A stretch of 64,000 nucleotides of DNA from Flavobacterium frigoris PS1. Its GTDB lineage: Bacteria > Bacteroidota > Bacteroidia > Flavobacteriales > Flavobacteriaceae. This document shows, in pieces, positions 44,207 to 54,734 of the stretch (the first letter of the stretch is position 1; the number at the start of each line of letters is the position of its first letter). Where the stretch lies: the NCBI RefSeq assembly GCF_000252125.1, contig NZ_AHKF01000016.1, forward strand, positions 62,001-126,000, read 5' to 3'. The translations under genes and the position numbers were made by a program. The notes under the pieces were generated by a model. It was not told the DNA's origin. It did not search any database and saw only the letters and a program-made list of their open reading frames with translations.

Positions 44207-44350
44207 AACATCATTAAATTCTAATCCAATAGAAGATTCTATTTTCCAATCATGAGTAGTTGAATCATAATAATTACTTTGTGGATATACAGTGCTAAAA
44301 AAATCAAAAGTATAATAAAGAAATAATATTTGTTTTTTTTATTTTAAAAG

Positions 44351-44388
44351 TTAACAAAATATACAGTTTACGCTGTACATTTTGTTAA
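44351..44388. repeat. Inverted repeat, 16-bp arms
   Basis: Arms 44351-44366 and 44373-44388 pair with one mismatch around a 6-base loop (TTAACAAAATATACAG and its near complement). It lies between the groEL terminator and the accessory patch. It may be a second terminator or the edge of inserted DNA. Confidence 0.5.
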
Positions 44389-44427
44389 AACTTGAAAAGT
44401 ACAGCCTTGATTCAAAAATAGGCACAA

Positions 44428-44460
44428 AAAAAGCCCGAAGCGATAAACTTCGGGCTTTTT
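44428..44460 (-). terminator. Terminator of groEL
   Basis: A perfect 13-bp stem (AAAAAGCCCGAAG and its complement, 44428-44440 and 44448-44460) has a 7-base loop and ends in a T-tract on the minus strand, 28 bases after the groEL stop. Confidence 0.9.
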
Positions 44461-44488
44461 AGCTCTGTTTTTGTCTTTCGACAAAATA

Positions 44489-46126
<1,638 letters not shown>

Positions 46127-46178
46127 TTATTTAAAGTTTATTTTGTTTAAAGTTTCAAGTTTTCTTGATTCTTAATTT

Positions 46179-46454
46179 TTAGATAATTGCAAGAATATCA
46201 TCTTCACGCATAATCAAATAGTCTTTTCCTTCCAGTTTCAATTCTGTACCGGCGTATTTACCATAAAGAACGCTATCGCCAATTTTCACAGTCATAGTGT
46301 GTTCTTTGGTACCGTTTCCAACTGCTACAACAGTTCCTTTTTGTGGTTTTTCTTTGGCGGTATCTGGAATAAAAATCCCTGACGCAGTTTTTGTTTCAGC
46401 AGCAACTGGTTCTATAAGAACGCGGTCAGAAAGTGGTTTAATGTTTAAAGCCAT
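46179..46454 (-). CDS. groES: Co-chaperonin GroES
   Basis: The 91-aa co-chaperonin has the N-terminal [11 protein letters not shown] strand, the mobile loop around [19 protein letters not shown] and the C-terminal [16 protein letters not shown]. It caps the GroEL ring. It is the first gene of the groESL pair, downstream of the secG terminator. No CIRCE element is present upstream. Confidence 0.98.
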   Translation of the reverse strand: MALNIKPLSDRVLIEPVAAETKTASGIFIPDTAKEKPQKGTVVAVGNGTKEHTMTVKIGDSVLYGKYAGTELKLEGKDYLIMREDDILAII

Positions 46455-46493
46455 GATTTTATGTTTTAATTTTATGTAATTATGTTAGAATTC

Positions 46494-46531
46494 AGAAATT
46501 ATGCCATTCTGTAAAAGATGACATAATTTCT
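46494..46531 (-). promoter_or_regulatory. Inverted repeat in the groES leader, candidate regulatory element
   Basis: Arms AGAAATTATG (46494-46503) and CATAATTTCT (46522-46531) are perfect complements and pairing extends imperfectly inward (CCAT/ATGA). It lies 40 bases before the groES start and after the secG terminator. It is not the CIRCE sequence (TTAGCACTC-N9-GAGTGCTAA). It could be an operator or an mRNA hairpin; function is inferred from position only. Confidence 0.4.
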
Positions 46532-46534
46532 TAT

Positions 46535-46562
46535 AAAAAATGCCAGCTTTGACAGGCTGGCA
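46535..46562 (-). terminator. Terminator of secG
   Basis: Stem TGCCAGC/GCTGGCA (46541-46547, 46556-46562) with an 8-base loop and, on the minus strand, six T residues following. It is 24 bases after the secG stop. Confidence 0.82.
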
Positions 46563-46585
46563 CTTAGTATATTTTGCGGTATAAA

Positions 46586-46912
46586 TTATTCTGCAGCTGG
46601 TGCGTCCTGTACCGGTGTAACTGGAGCTACGGGAGCAGCAGTTTGTGTGTTTTCGATGATTTTAGAATCCGTATCGCTTAGTGTTCCTGTGAAGCTTAAA
46701 CTTGACAATAAAATAAGTGCGATTAAGATTGTAGCTAGTGTCCAAGTACTCTTGTCTAAAAAGTCAGTTGTTTTTTGAACGCCACCCATTTGAGTCGATC
46801 CACCTAAAGTAGAAGAAAGTCCACCGCCTTTAGGGTTTTGAACCATTATTACTACAATCAATAGGAAACAAACGATTGTTATTAAAACTAAAAAAATTGA
46901 AAATGTGCTCAT
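46586..46912 (-). CDS. secG: Preprotein translocase subunit SecG
   Basis: The 108-aa inner-membrane protein has two hydrophobic spans (FSIFLVLITIVCFLLIVVIM and ATILIALILLSSLSF) separated by the conserved QNPKGGGLSSTLGGSTQMGG loop. This is the SecG pattern. The C-terminal 30 residues are Ala/Pro-rich (TAAPVAPVTPVQDAPAAE), as seen in flavobacterial homologues. It is part of the SecYEG channel and starts 3 bases after the TPR gene. Confidence 0.95.
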   Translation of the reverse strand: MSTFSIFLVLITIVCFLLIVVIMVQNPKGGGLSSTLGGSTQMGGVQKTTDFLDKSTWTLATILIALILLSSLSFTGTLSDTDSKIIENTQTAAPVAPVTPVQDAPAAE

Positions 46913-46915
46913 TGT

Positions 46916-47767
46916 TTAATTATTATTTTGTTGTAAAATCTTAATATCCGTGATACGGTCAGCAAAGAAACTACTTTTTTCTGGATATTTCAAAATTAAT
47001 ATTTCATAAGCTTGAATTGCTTTTTGATATTTTCTTTGTTCTAAATAAACTCGGGCTAAAGTTTCGGTCATTAAGGACGTATTGTACTCTTTGTTAATGT
47101 CAATACGTGCTGTAGAAGTTACTCCATGCTTGACTGGAGATATCTTTGGACTGGTTTCAATAAACTTGTCTATTAAGGCCGATTTTTTCTTCTTATTTTT
47201 TTCTTCTTGAACCGTTTTTATGTTATTTATTATATCATTTGTCCTGTCTATTGGTTGGGTTCTTGACAGCTGAAGCCATTCCTGGAAAGAATGCTTTTCA
47301 TTTTCGGAAAAATCCAAAGGCTTGCCTATATCCAACTTGTCTTCGGGTTCTTTTGAAGTTTCTTCAATTTCAGTTCCTGCGGCTCCTTTAATGGAGGTTA
47401 GAATTGATTGTTCTAAAGAGTTCGCTTTAGGTTCTAACTTGCTTTCCGGAACGATCAATTCACCATCAATTACATTAATCTCTAAAAGATGAAGGTTTTT
47501 CTTGTCGAATAAATCTTTTTGAATTGCGATAAAACTATCTGAAGTAATGAAATCAAACAAAACTGTTCTGTCAGTGGTATTGGCAGCCGTAGCTTTTAAT
47601 GCAGAATTATACTTAAAACTATTCTGACTGTAAAGCCCTTTTAATTGCAAAGCTCTTGCGCTTTGAAAAAAAGGAAACTCATCCAATACCTTTTCCAAAG
47701 CCAGTGTTTGCTGCTCAGTAATGGCATTTGGTTTGTTAATTAGATAAGTATAATCAGTTACGTTCAT
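46916..47767 (-). CDS. TPR-containing protein of the miaB-secG block
   Basis: The 283-aa protein has no signal peptide. Its N-terminal 90 residues (INKPNAITEQQTLALEKVLD, FPFFQSARALQLKGLY) look helical. The middle is low-complexity and charged (EEKNKKKKSALIDKFIE). A TPR-like pair lies at the C-terminus (ARVYLEQRKYQKAIQAYEIL, then YPEKSSFFADRI). It is conserved beside secG in Flavobacteria. A cytoplasmic scaffolding role is likely, but its partner is unknown. Confidence 0.78.
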   Translation of the reverse strand: MNVTDYTYLINKPNAITEQQTLALEKVLDEFPFFQSARALQLKGLYSQNSFKYNSALKATAANTTDRTVLFDFITSDSFIAIQKDLFDKKNLHLLEINVIDGELIVPESKLEPKANSLEQSILTSIKGAAGTEIEETSKEPEDKLDIGKPLDFSENEKHSFQEWLQLSRTQPIDRTNDIINNIKTVQEEKNKKKKSALIDKFIETSPKISPVKHGVTSTARIDINKEYNTSLMTETLARVYLEQRKYQKAIQAYEILILKYPEKSSFFADRITDIKILQQNNN

Positions 47768-47871
47768 CTTTTTGAGTGTTCAGTATTATGTAATCAGTAT
47801 GTATTTCCCGAAAGCTTGCGGGTGTTTTTTGTTGTTTAAACACTAAAAACTGCCAACTGCTGACTTCTTTA

Positions 47872-48375
47872 TTACCATTTGGCAAGCGATTCATTAAATA
47901 TGTCTTGAGTAATTCTTTCAAAAATTTCCTTAAGGGCAGTATCTAATGTAGTGCCAGACAATTGTGTTTGGGCTTGGTAATCATAATAAAATTCAAATGT
48001 CTTTTCGAAATTATCTATTTCCTTATTTTTATTAGTAAATCGAACATTTACCCTAATTTTTAAACGACTTTGGGACGCCTGTTGATCAGCTGTTGCTGTC
48101 ATAGGACTAATTCTGTAGTCAACTATTTCACCTTCATAAGTTAAATCTCCACCGTTTTTCACCAAATTTAAATTGGTTTGGTTCTGGATGATGTCCTGTA
48201 AGGCGAGGGTGAATGTTCTGTCAATTCCAGGTTCAATCAATTCTGAATTGTTTTGAAAGAAATTAACTTGAAAAGTTTTCGCATCGATTTTTCCAGTTCC
48301 GGTAAAGTTATAAACGGAACAACTGTTTAACGTAATAAGGATTGCAAGAGCAATGATAAAGTGTAAGTGTTTCAT
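47872..48375 (-). CDS. lptE: LPS assembly lipoprotein LptE
   Basis: The start is taken at the ATG 48375 (167 aa), giving a good lipoprotein signal MKHLHFIIALAILITLNSC; the longer frame uses an upstream TTG with six extra residues. The mature part begins SVYNFTGTGKI. It continues with the Bacteroidota LptE pattern QVNFFQNNSELIEPGIDRTF, LALQDIIQNQTNL and a beta-rich core. LptE plugs the LptD barrel that inserts lipopolysaccharide in the outer membrane. It lies between the sigma-54 activator and the TPR gene. Confidence 0.88.
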   Translation of the reverse strand: MKHLHFIIALAILITLNSCSVYNFTGTGKIDAKTFQVNFFQNNSELIEPGIDRTFTLALQDIIQNQTNLNLVKNGGDLTYEGEIVDYRISPMTATADQQASQSRLKIRVNVRFTNKNKEIDNFEKTFEFYYDYQAQTQLSGTTLDTALKEIFERITQDIFNESLAKW

Positions 48376-48441
48376 TTTATATTTAAAATTCAAAGATATT
48401 CAAATTAAATTGACAATCTGCAACCAGTTTTTGTCGGTATT

Positions 48442-49701
48442 TTAAAGGTCGAATTGTTTTATTTTTCGGTATAGTGTTCTTTCTGAAATTCCTAATTCAT
48501 CCGCAGCTGCTTTCCGTTTTCCTTTGTTTTTTTCTAATGACTTCTTGATCATTTCGATTTCTTTCTGCTCTAATCTTAGGACTTCTTCTTCCTCTTCTAC
48601 AGTTTCTGCAAAAAGATAATTATCATCATTTTCCTGGTATATTTCCTCTTTGTGTTGGTTAGAAAGTAATGCGGTTCTGGGTTCCTCTTCAAAATCTATT
48701 TCACTATCGTTTTCTTTGGAACCGTATATTTTGGTGATCAAGTTTTTATTAGTTTCCTGCACTTTAGAACTGCCACTTTCCATTAGTTCTAAGGTGAGTT
48801 TCTTTAAGTCGTGCAAGTCGCTTTTCATGTCAAAAAGTACTTTGTACAAAATCTCTCTTTCATTACTAAAGTCGCCCTCACTTTTTTTATCTTTTATTAC
48901 AGAAGGTAAATTGGCGCCTTCAGCGGGTAAGTATGATTGTAAGGTCGCAGCAGTGATGTCGCGATTTGTTTCTAAAACAGAAACTTGTTCAGCTACATTT
49001 CGTAATTGACGAATGTTTCCGCTCCAGCGAAACTTTTGTAAAACAAGAACGGCATCATCATCCAGCTTCAATGGAGGCATTTTGTATTTGTGCGCAAAAT
49101 CAGCTGCAAATTTTCTAAACAGTAAATGGATATCCTCTTTGCGATCGCGTAAAGGTGGTAAAGGAATGTCTACTGTACTTAGTCTGTAATATAAGTCTTC
49201 ACGAAACTTCCCTTTTTCGATCGCTTCAAATAAATTTACATTTGTGGCAGCCACAATTCTTACGTCTGTTTTTTGAACTTGTGAAGACCCCACTTTAATG
49301 AATTCGCCATTTTCCAGCACACGAAGAAGTCTAACTTGGGTTGTTAGTGGCAATTCGCCCACTTCATCAAGAAAAATAGTTCCTCCATTAGCCACTTCAA
49401 AATAGCCTTCACGGGTACTTGTAGCTCCTGTAAAAGCTCCTTTCTCATGGCCAAAAAGCTCGCTGTCAATAGTTCCTTCTGGAATTGCACCGCAGTTTAC
49501 CGCGATATATTTACCGTGCTTTCTGTGAGAAAGCGAGTGTATAATTTTCGGGATACTTTCCTTTCCGACTCCACTTTCACCCACAACTAACACGGATATG
49601 TCAGTTGGGGCAACCTGAATCGCTTTCTCTATGGCACGATTCAATTTCGGGTCATTACCGATAATCTCAAATCGTTGTTTTATAGCTTGAACTGTATCCA
49701 T
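48442..49701 (-). CDS. Sigma-54 interaction domain transcriptional activator without receiver domain
   Basis: The 419-aa protein begins almost directly with the AAA+ sigma-54 activator domain: Walker [16 protein letters not shown] (the sigma-54 contact loop), Walker [13 protein letters not shown] and the arginine-finger region [20 protein letters not shown]. It ends in a Fis-type HTH ([20 protein letters not shown], about 395-415). No N-terminal sensor or response-regulator domain is present. An acidic linker occupies about 340-385. Its place in the miaB-lptE-secG block is conserved in Flavobacteria; target genes are unknown. Confidence 0.93.
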   Translation of the reverse strand: MDTVQAIKQRFEIIGNDPKLNRAIEKAIQVAPTDISVLVVGESGVGKESIPKIIHSLSHRKHGKYIAVNCGAIPEGTIDSELFGHEKGAFTGATSTREGYFEVANGGTIFLDEVGELPLTTQVRLLRVLENGEFIKVGSSQVQKTDVRIVAATNVNLFEAIEKGKFREDLYYRLSTVDIPLPPLRDRKEDIHLLFRKFAADFAHKYKMPPLKLDDDAVLVLQKFRWSGNIRQLRNVAEQVSVLETNRDITAATLQSYLPAEGANLPSVIKDKKSEGDFSNEREILYKVLFDMKSDLHDLKKLTLELMESGSSKVQETNKNLITKIYGSKENDSEIDFEEEPRTALLSNQHKEEIYQENDDNYLFAETVEEEEEVLRLEQKEIEMIKKSLEKNKGKRKAAADELGISERTLYRKIKQFDL

Positions 49702-49794
49702 TCTGTTTTTTGTTTAAAGTTTTTTGTTTAAAGTTTCAAGTTGCGTGACAAACTTTAAATCTAAACTTTTTTATAATGAAATAAAAGGTTGTTA

Positions 49795-49941
49795 CTATTG
49801 TGGTTTTGTTATTGTATCTTCTACAGTAGTAGTTGTTTTTTCAACTTTATGTTTTGGGAAATAGGTCCGGATAATATAAAACGTAACTCCGAATCCAATT
49901 ATAAAAGTAACTAAACCAATTATTATATTTTTTTTTAACAT
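49795..49941 (-). CDS. Small single-span membrane protein, 48 aa
   Basis: Reverse-strand translation from ATG 49941 gives 48 residues: MLKKN, a hydrophobic span (IIIGLVTFIIGFGVTFYII), then RTYFPKHKVEKTTTTVEDTI and a short end. It lies 41 bases after miaB and 93 before the sigma-54 gene, on the same strand, with a plausible A/G-rich ribosome-binding stretch. The positive-charged cytoplasmic end and single span make a real membrane peptide likely. No function can be assigned. Confidence 0.62.
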   Translation of the reverse strand: MLKKNIIIGLVTFIIGFGVTFYIIRTYFPKHKVEKTTTTVEDTITKPQ

Positions 49942-49982
49942 CTTATTCTTTTCTTAATTAATTGAGTTTGCTGCTAAGCTTT

Positions 49983-51428
49983 CTAATTCATCTCACTTAA
50001 GCCGGTTGCTTCCCCTTTCAAAGTTCCGCTGGTGCAACTTGTAATTTTTACATAGACAAAGTCGCCAATTTTATAATTCTCTTTTGGAAAAACTACGGTG
50101 ATACTTTGTGAGTTCCTACCAGAGAATTCTTCAGTTGATTTTTTAGAAACTTTCTCTACTAATACTTCAACGGTTTGACCAATGAATTCTTCAGAGCGCG
50201 ACCAAGCATGTTTTTGTTGTAGGTCTACAATTTCTTGTAATCTTCGGGCCTTGGTTTCATCCGTTACATCATCTTCCATTTTTCTTCCTGCCAATGTTCC
50301 TGGACGTTCTGAATACGAATACATATAACCAAAGTTATATTTGACATATTCCATTAGACTCAAAGTGTCTTGGTGGTCTTGCTCAGTTTCAGTAGGGAAA
50401 CCAGCAATCATATCTTGTGAAATAGATCCGTTTGGAATGATAGCTCTAATTTTATCAATTAAAGTCATGTATTCCTCACGGGTATGCAAACGATTCATTT
50501 CCTTCAGAATTCGATTGCTTCCTGATTGAACAGGTAAGTGAATGTGTTTGCAGATATTATTGTGTTTAGCAATTACGTGTAACACACTTTCGTGCATATC
50601 TTGCGGGTTGGATGTCGAAAAGCGAATACGCATTTTTGGAAAACCAACAGCCACCATTTCTAATAATTGGTCAAAATCTACAGCAGTTGCTTTTTGCATT
50701 TCCGTAGCAGCCACAAAATCTTTTTTCAAACCACCACCATACCAAAGAAAACTATCAACATTTTGTCCTAAAAGCGTAATTTCTTTAAACCCCTTGTCCC
50801 ATAAATCCTGAATTTCCTTCATGATGCTTTGCGGTTCACGACTGCGCTCTCTTCCACGCGTAAAAGGCACTACGCAAAATGTACACATATTATCGCAACC
50901 ACGTGTGATGGATACCAAGGCAGTAATTCCATTACTCATCAAACGAACCGGAGAAATGTCTCCATAAGTTTCGTCTTTAGATAAAATCACATTAATTGCA
51001 TTTCGACCTTCTTCGACTTCTTGTAAAAGGTTAGGTAAATCTTTATATGCATCAGGGCCTACCACAAGGTCTACGATTTTTTCCTCCTCTAGAAACTGTG
51101 TTTTCAAACGCTCTGCCATACAGCCTAAAACGCCAACTTTCATTTTCGGGTTTATACGTTTCACCGCATTGTATTTCTCTAAACGCTTGCGAACGGTTTG
51201 TTCAGCTTTGTCCCTTATCGAACAGGTGTTTACCAAGACCAAATCAGCCTCTTCAAGTACTTGGGTTGTGTTGTATCCGTTGCCAGACAATATGGAAGCC
51301 ACAATTTCACTGTCCGAAAAGTTCATCGCACAGCCATAGCTTTCTATGAATAGTTTTTTTGTATTCCCAGGTTTATTTTCTAAAACAAGACTTTCCCCTT
51401 GTTTGCTTTCTTCAATAATCTTTTCCAT
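49983..51428 (-). CDS. miaB: tRNA-2-methylthio-N6-dimethylallyladenosine synthase
   Basis: The 481-aa radical-SAM methylthiotransferase modifies A37 of tRNAs reading UNN codons. The N-terminal UPF0004 domain (FIESYGCAMNFSDSE, NTCSIRDKAEQTV, GVLGCMAERLK) binds one Fe-S cluster. The radical SAM motif is ITRGCDNMCTFCVVPFTRG, and a TRAM domain ends the protein. Length is standard. It heads the operon, with a good promoter upstream. Confidence 0.97.
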   Translation of the reverse strand: MEKIIEESKQGESLVLENKPGNTKKLFIESYGCAMNFSDSEIVASILSGNGYNTTQVLEEADLVLVNTCSIRDKAEQTVRKRLEKYNAVKRINPKMKVGVLGCMAERLKTQFLEEEKIVDLVVGPDAYKDLPNLLQEVEEGRNAINVILSKDETYGDISPVRLMSNGITALVSITRGCDNMCTFCVVPFTRGRERSREPQSIMKEIQDLWDKGFKEITLLGQNVDSFLWYGGGLKKDFVAATEMQKATAVDFDQLLEMVAVGFPKMRIRFSTSNPQDMHESVLHVIAKHNNICKHIHLPVQSGSNRILKEMNRLHTREEYMTLIDKIRAIIPNGSISQDMIAGFPTETEQDHQDTLSLMEYVKYNFGYMYSYSERPGTLAGRKMEDDVTDETKARRLQEIVDLQQKHAWSRSEEFIGQTVEVLVEKVSKKSTEEFSGRNSQSITVVFPKENYKIGDFVYVKITSCTSGTLKGEATGLSEMN

Positions 51429-51462
51429 AAGTCACTTTCAAAAGTGTGTTTTAATAAGTTGG

Positions 51463-51494
51463 CAAAGGTACAATTATTTGCGTGAATATGACAA
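51463..51494 (-). promoter_or_regulatory. Promoter of miaB and downstream genes
   Basis: Minus strand: a -33-like TTG (plus 51492-51494), 21 bases, then TACCTTTG (51463-51470), which fits TAnnTTTG. It lies 34 bases before the miaB start. Plausible full flavobacterial promoter. Confidence 0.6.
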
Positions 51495-51589
51495 GATGTC
51501 AGATGAAGAATTAACATTGTTTTTAGTTTTTAGTTCAGGAGCTATTCACGGCTATCCAGGCTAGGTACGAGTTCCAGTTTGAGAAATAA

Positions 51590-51621
51590 AAAACCCTCTC
51601 TTGAAAATAAGAGAGGGTTTT
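51590..51621 (-). terminator. Terminator of the glp operon
   Basis: A perfect 13-bp stem (AAAACCCTCTCTT and its complement, 51590-51602 and 51609-51621) has a 6-base loop and, on the minus strand, a T-tract. It lies 24 bases after the last gene of the operon. Confidence 0.88.
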
Positions 51622-51645
51622 AGGGAACGTATTAAAATTAAATAT

Positions 51646-52437
51646 CTAAAACAAGTTTACGTCCAATTGAAGTCTTGCAATTTTATTTGAAGGATTCCAC
51701 ATTGCTGTAGCGGAAACAGGTAGCTTGTAATGAAATATTTCAATATTTTTTGTTGCTTTTATACCTGTATTGACGATGTCAAAATCACTTTCAATTTTGT
51801 TGGTAAATAAATGTTTGCTTCCATTAAGAGGAAAGGCAGCACCCCAAAACACATTTAAATTTACTTTTTGGTTTGTAATAATTGGGTAGCTTAATTCAAC
51901 ATAGGTTGAGTTTCTACTTCGATATTCATTGCTGTCGTTTAATTCACGGTCATTTAATCCGCTATAGAGTAGTATGTCGGCTTCTATTCGAATAGGGAAT
52001 GCTTCTGGAAAACGGTATGAAGTTCTTAAATCTATAATGTGAGTGGTAGTGAGTTTGTCATAATTGAATACTCTAGGTGATTCGATTCCAGTAGTATTGA
52101 ATAAATCCCACAATCCAATAGACAAATTGTTTTTTTGGTACTGTACATAATAGTTTATTTCGCGGTAGTTTCCGTCAAATCCAGCTCCGCCCCAAATCCC
52201 TACTGTTAAGGTTTGGCTTTCGTTTAAGGCGTAGTGGATGTTTCCGGTAGCCGTCATGCCATCATTAATAACTAGTCCTCTCCATAAATGGCTAGTTTCT
52301 AAGCTAACGTTAAAGTCTAGACGAGATGATTTGGTCTCTTTATTTGGTGTAATTATTGTATCTGAAATAGTTGTTTTTTGGCCGTATCCAGCTAACCCTG
52401 TAAGTAGAATTACAGCGGAAATTATTATTTTATTCAT
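51646..52437 (-). CDS. Putative outer-membrane beta-barrel protein of the glycerol operon
   Basis: The 263-aa protein has a signal peptide (ending at GLAGYGQ). The rest is alternating beta-strands typical of a small barrel (RLDFNVSLETSHLWRGLVI, QTLTVGIWGGAGFDG, YYVQYQKNNLSIGLW) and ends in LDVNLF with a terminal Phe. No specific family recognised. It follows glpF by 24 bases in the glpDKF operon, so an outer-membrane pore for glycerol or glycerol-phosphates is a reasonable inference. Confidence 0.72.
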   Translation of the reverse strand: MNKIIISAVILLTGLAGYGQKTTISDTIITPNKETKSSRLDFNVSLETSHLWRGLVINDGMTATGNIHYALNESQTLTVGIWGGAGFDGNYREINYYVQYQKNNLSIGLWDLFNTTGIESPRVFNYDKLTTTHIIDLRTSYRFPEAFPIRIEADILLYSGLNDRELNDSNEYRSRNSTYVELSYPIITNQKVNLNVFWGAAFPLNGSKHLFTNKIESDFDIVNTGIKATKNIEIFHYKLPVSATAMWNPSNKIARLQLDVNLF

Positions 52438-52461
52438 TTTAATGATTTGTTTAAATGAGGG

Positions 52462-53190
52462 TTAGCTAAGCATTAAAAAACATAAAGCAGCCAGTATTGA
52501 TCCTATGATAGGGCCTAGAATAGGGACCCAAGCATAGCTCCAGTCACTGTTTCCTTTTAGAAGTATTGAATGTACAATTCTAGGGCCTAAGTCTCTAGCT
52601 GGGTTGATAGCGTAGCCTGTTGTACCACCTAAGCTTAGTCCAATTGCCCATACTAGAATGGCAACAGGTAGAGCACCTATTGAACCTAATCCGATTTTTG
52701 CATCAGCCGCAGCTGCGATACTTAAATCTGGACCTGAGAGATAAAAAATTACTAAAATAAGTGTGAAAGTCCCTATGATTTCACTGATTAAATTAGACGA
52801 ATAATTTCTGATTGCGGGGCCTGTACTAAAACAAGCTAATTTCCCGCCTTCATCTTCGGTAGCGGCAAAATGATCTTTGTGTGACAACCAAACTAAGAAA
52901 GCTCCTAACATGGCGCCTATTAGTTGAGCGATAATATATGATGCTACCTGACTCCAGGCAAATTTACCTACAAGTGCTAGTCCTAATGTTACTATAGGAT
53001 TTAAGTGTGCGCCGCTTACTGGACCCGCTACAACTACACCTATAAAAACGGCAAATGCCCATCCGGTAGTAATTACAATCCATCCTGAATTATTTCCTTT
53101 CGTTCCTTTAAGAACTACGTTTGCAACGACTCCGTTGCCTAATAAAATCATTAGCATGGTACCAGTGATTTCTGCTATAAATGGGGTCAT
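52462..53190 (-). CDS. glpF: Glycerol uptake facilitator (aquaglyceroporin)
   Basis: The 242-aa MIP-family channel has six spans. The second NPA box is canonical (NPARDLGPRI). The first reads GAHLNPIVTLG, with Ile replacing the usual Ala, confirmed in the DNA (AAT CCT ATA). The conserved SGAH and GIGLSLGG-like (AIGLSLGGTTGYA) segments are present. It passes glycerol across the inner membrane for GlpK. It lies 25 bases after glpK in the operon. Confidence 0.92.
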   Translation of the reverse strand: MTPFIAEITGTMLMILLGNGVVANVVLKGTKGNNSGWIVITTGWAFAVFIGVVVAGPVSGAHLNPIVTLGLALVGKFAWSQVASYIIAQLIGAMLGAFLVWLSHKDHFAATEDEGGKLACFSTGPAIRNYSSNLISEIIGTFTLILVIFYLSGPDLSIAAAADAKIGLGSIGALPVAILVWAIGLSLGGTTGYAINPARDLGPRIVHSILLKGNSDWSYAWVPILGPIIGSILAALCFLMLS

Positions 53191-53215
53191 GTTCTAGTGT
53201 TTTTATGATTTACAA

Positions 53216-54730
<1,515 letters not shown>

Positions 54731-54734
54731 TTAA

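Noticed and set aside
46455-46585. CIRCE heat-shock operator before groES
   Set aside because: The inverted repeat present there does not match TTAGCACTC-N9-GAGTGCTAA.
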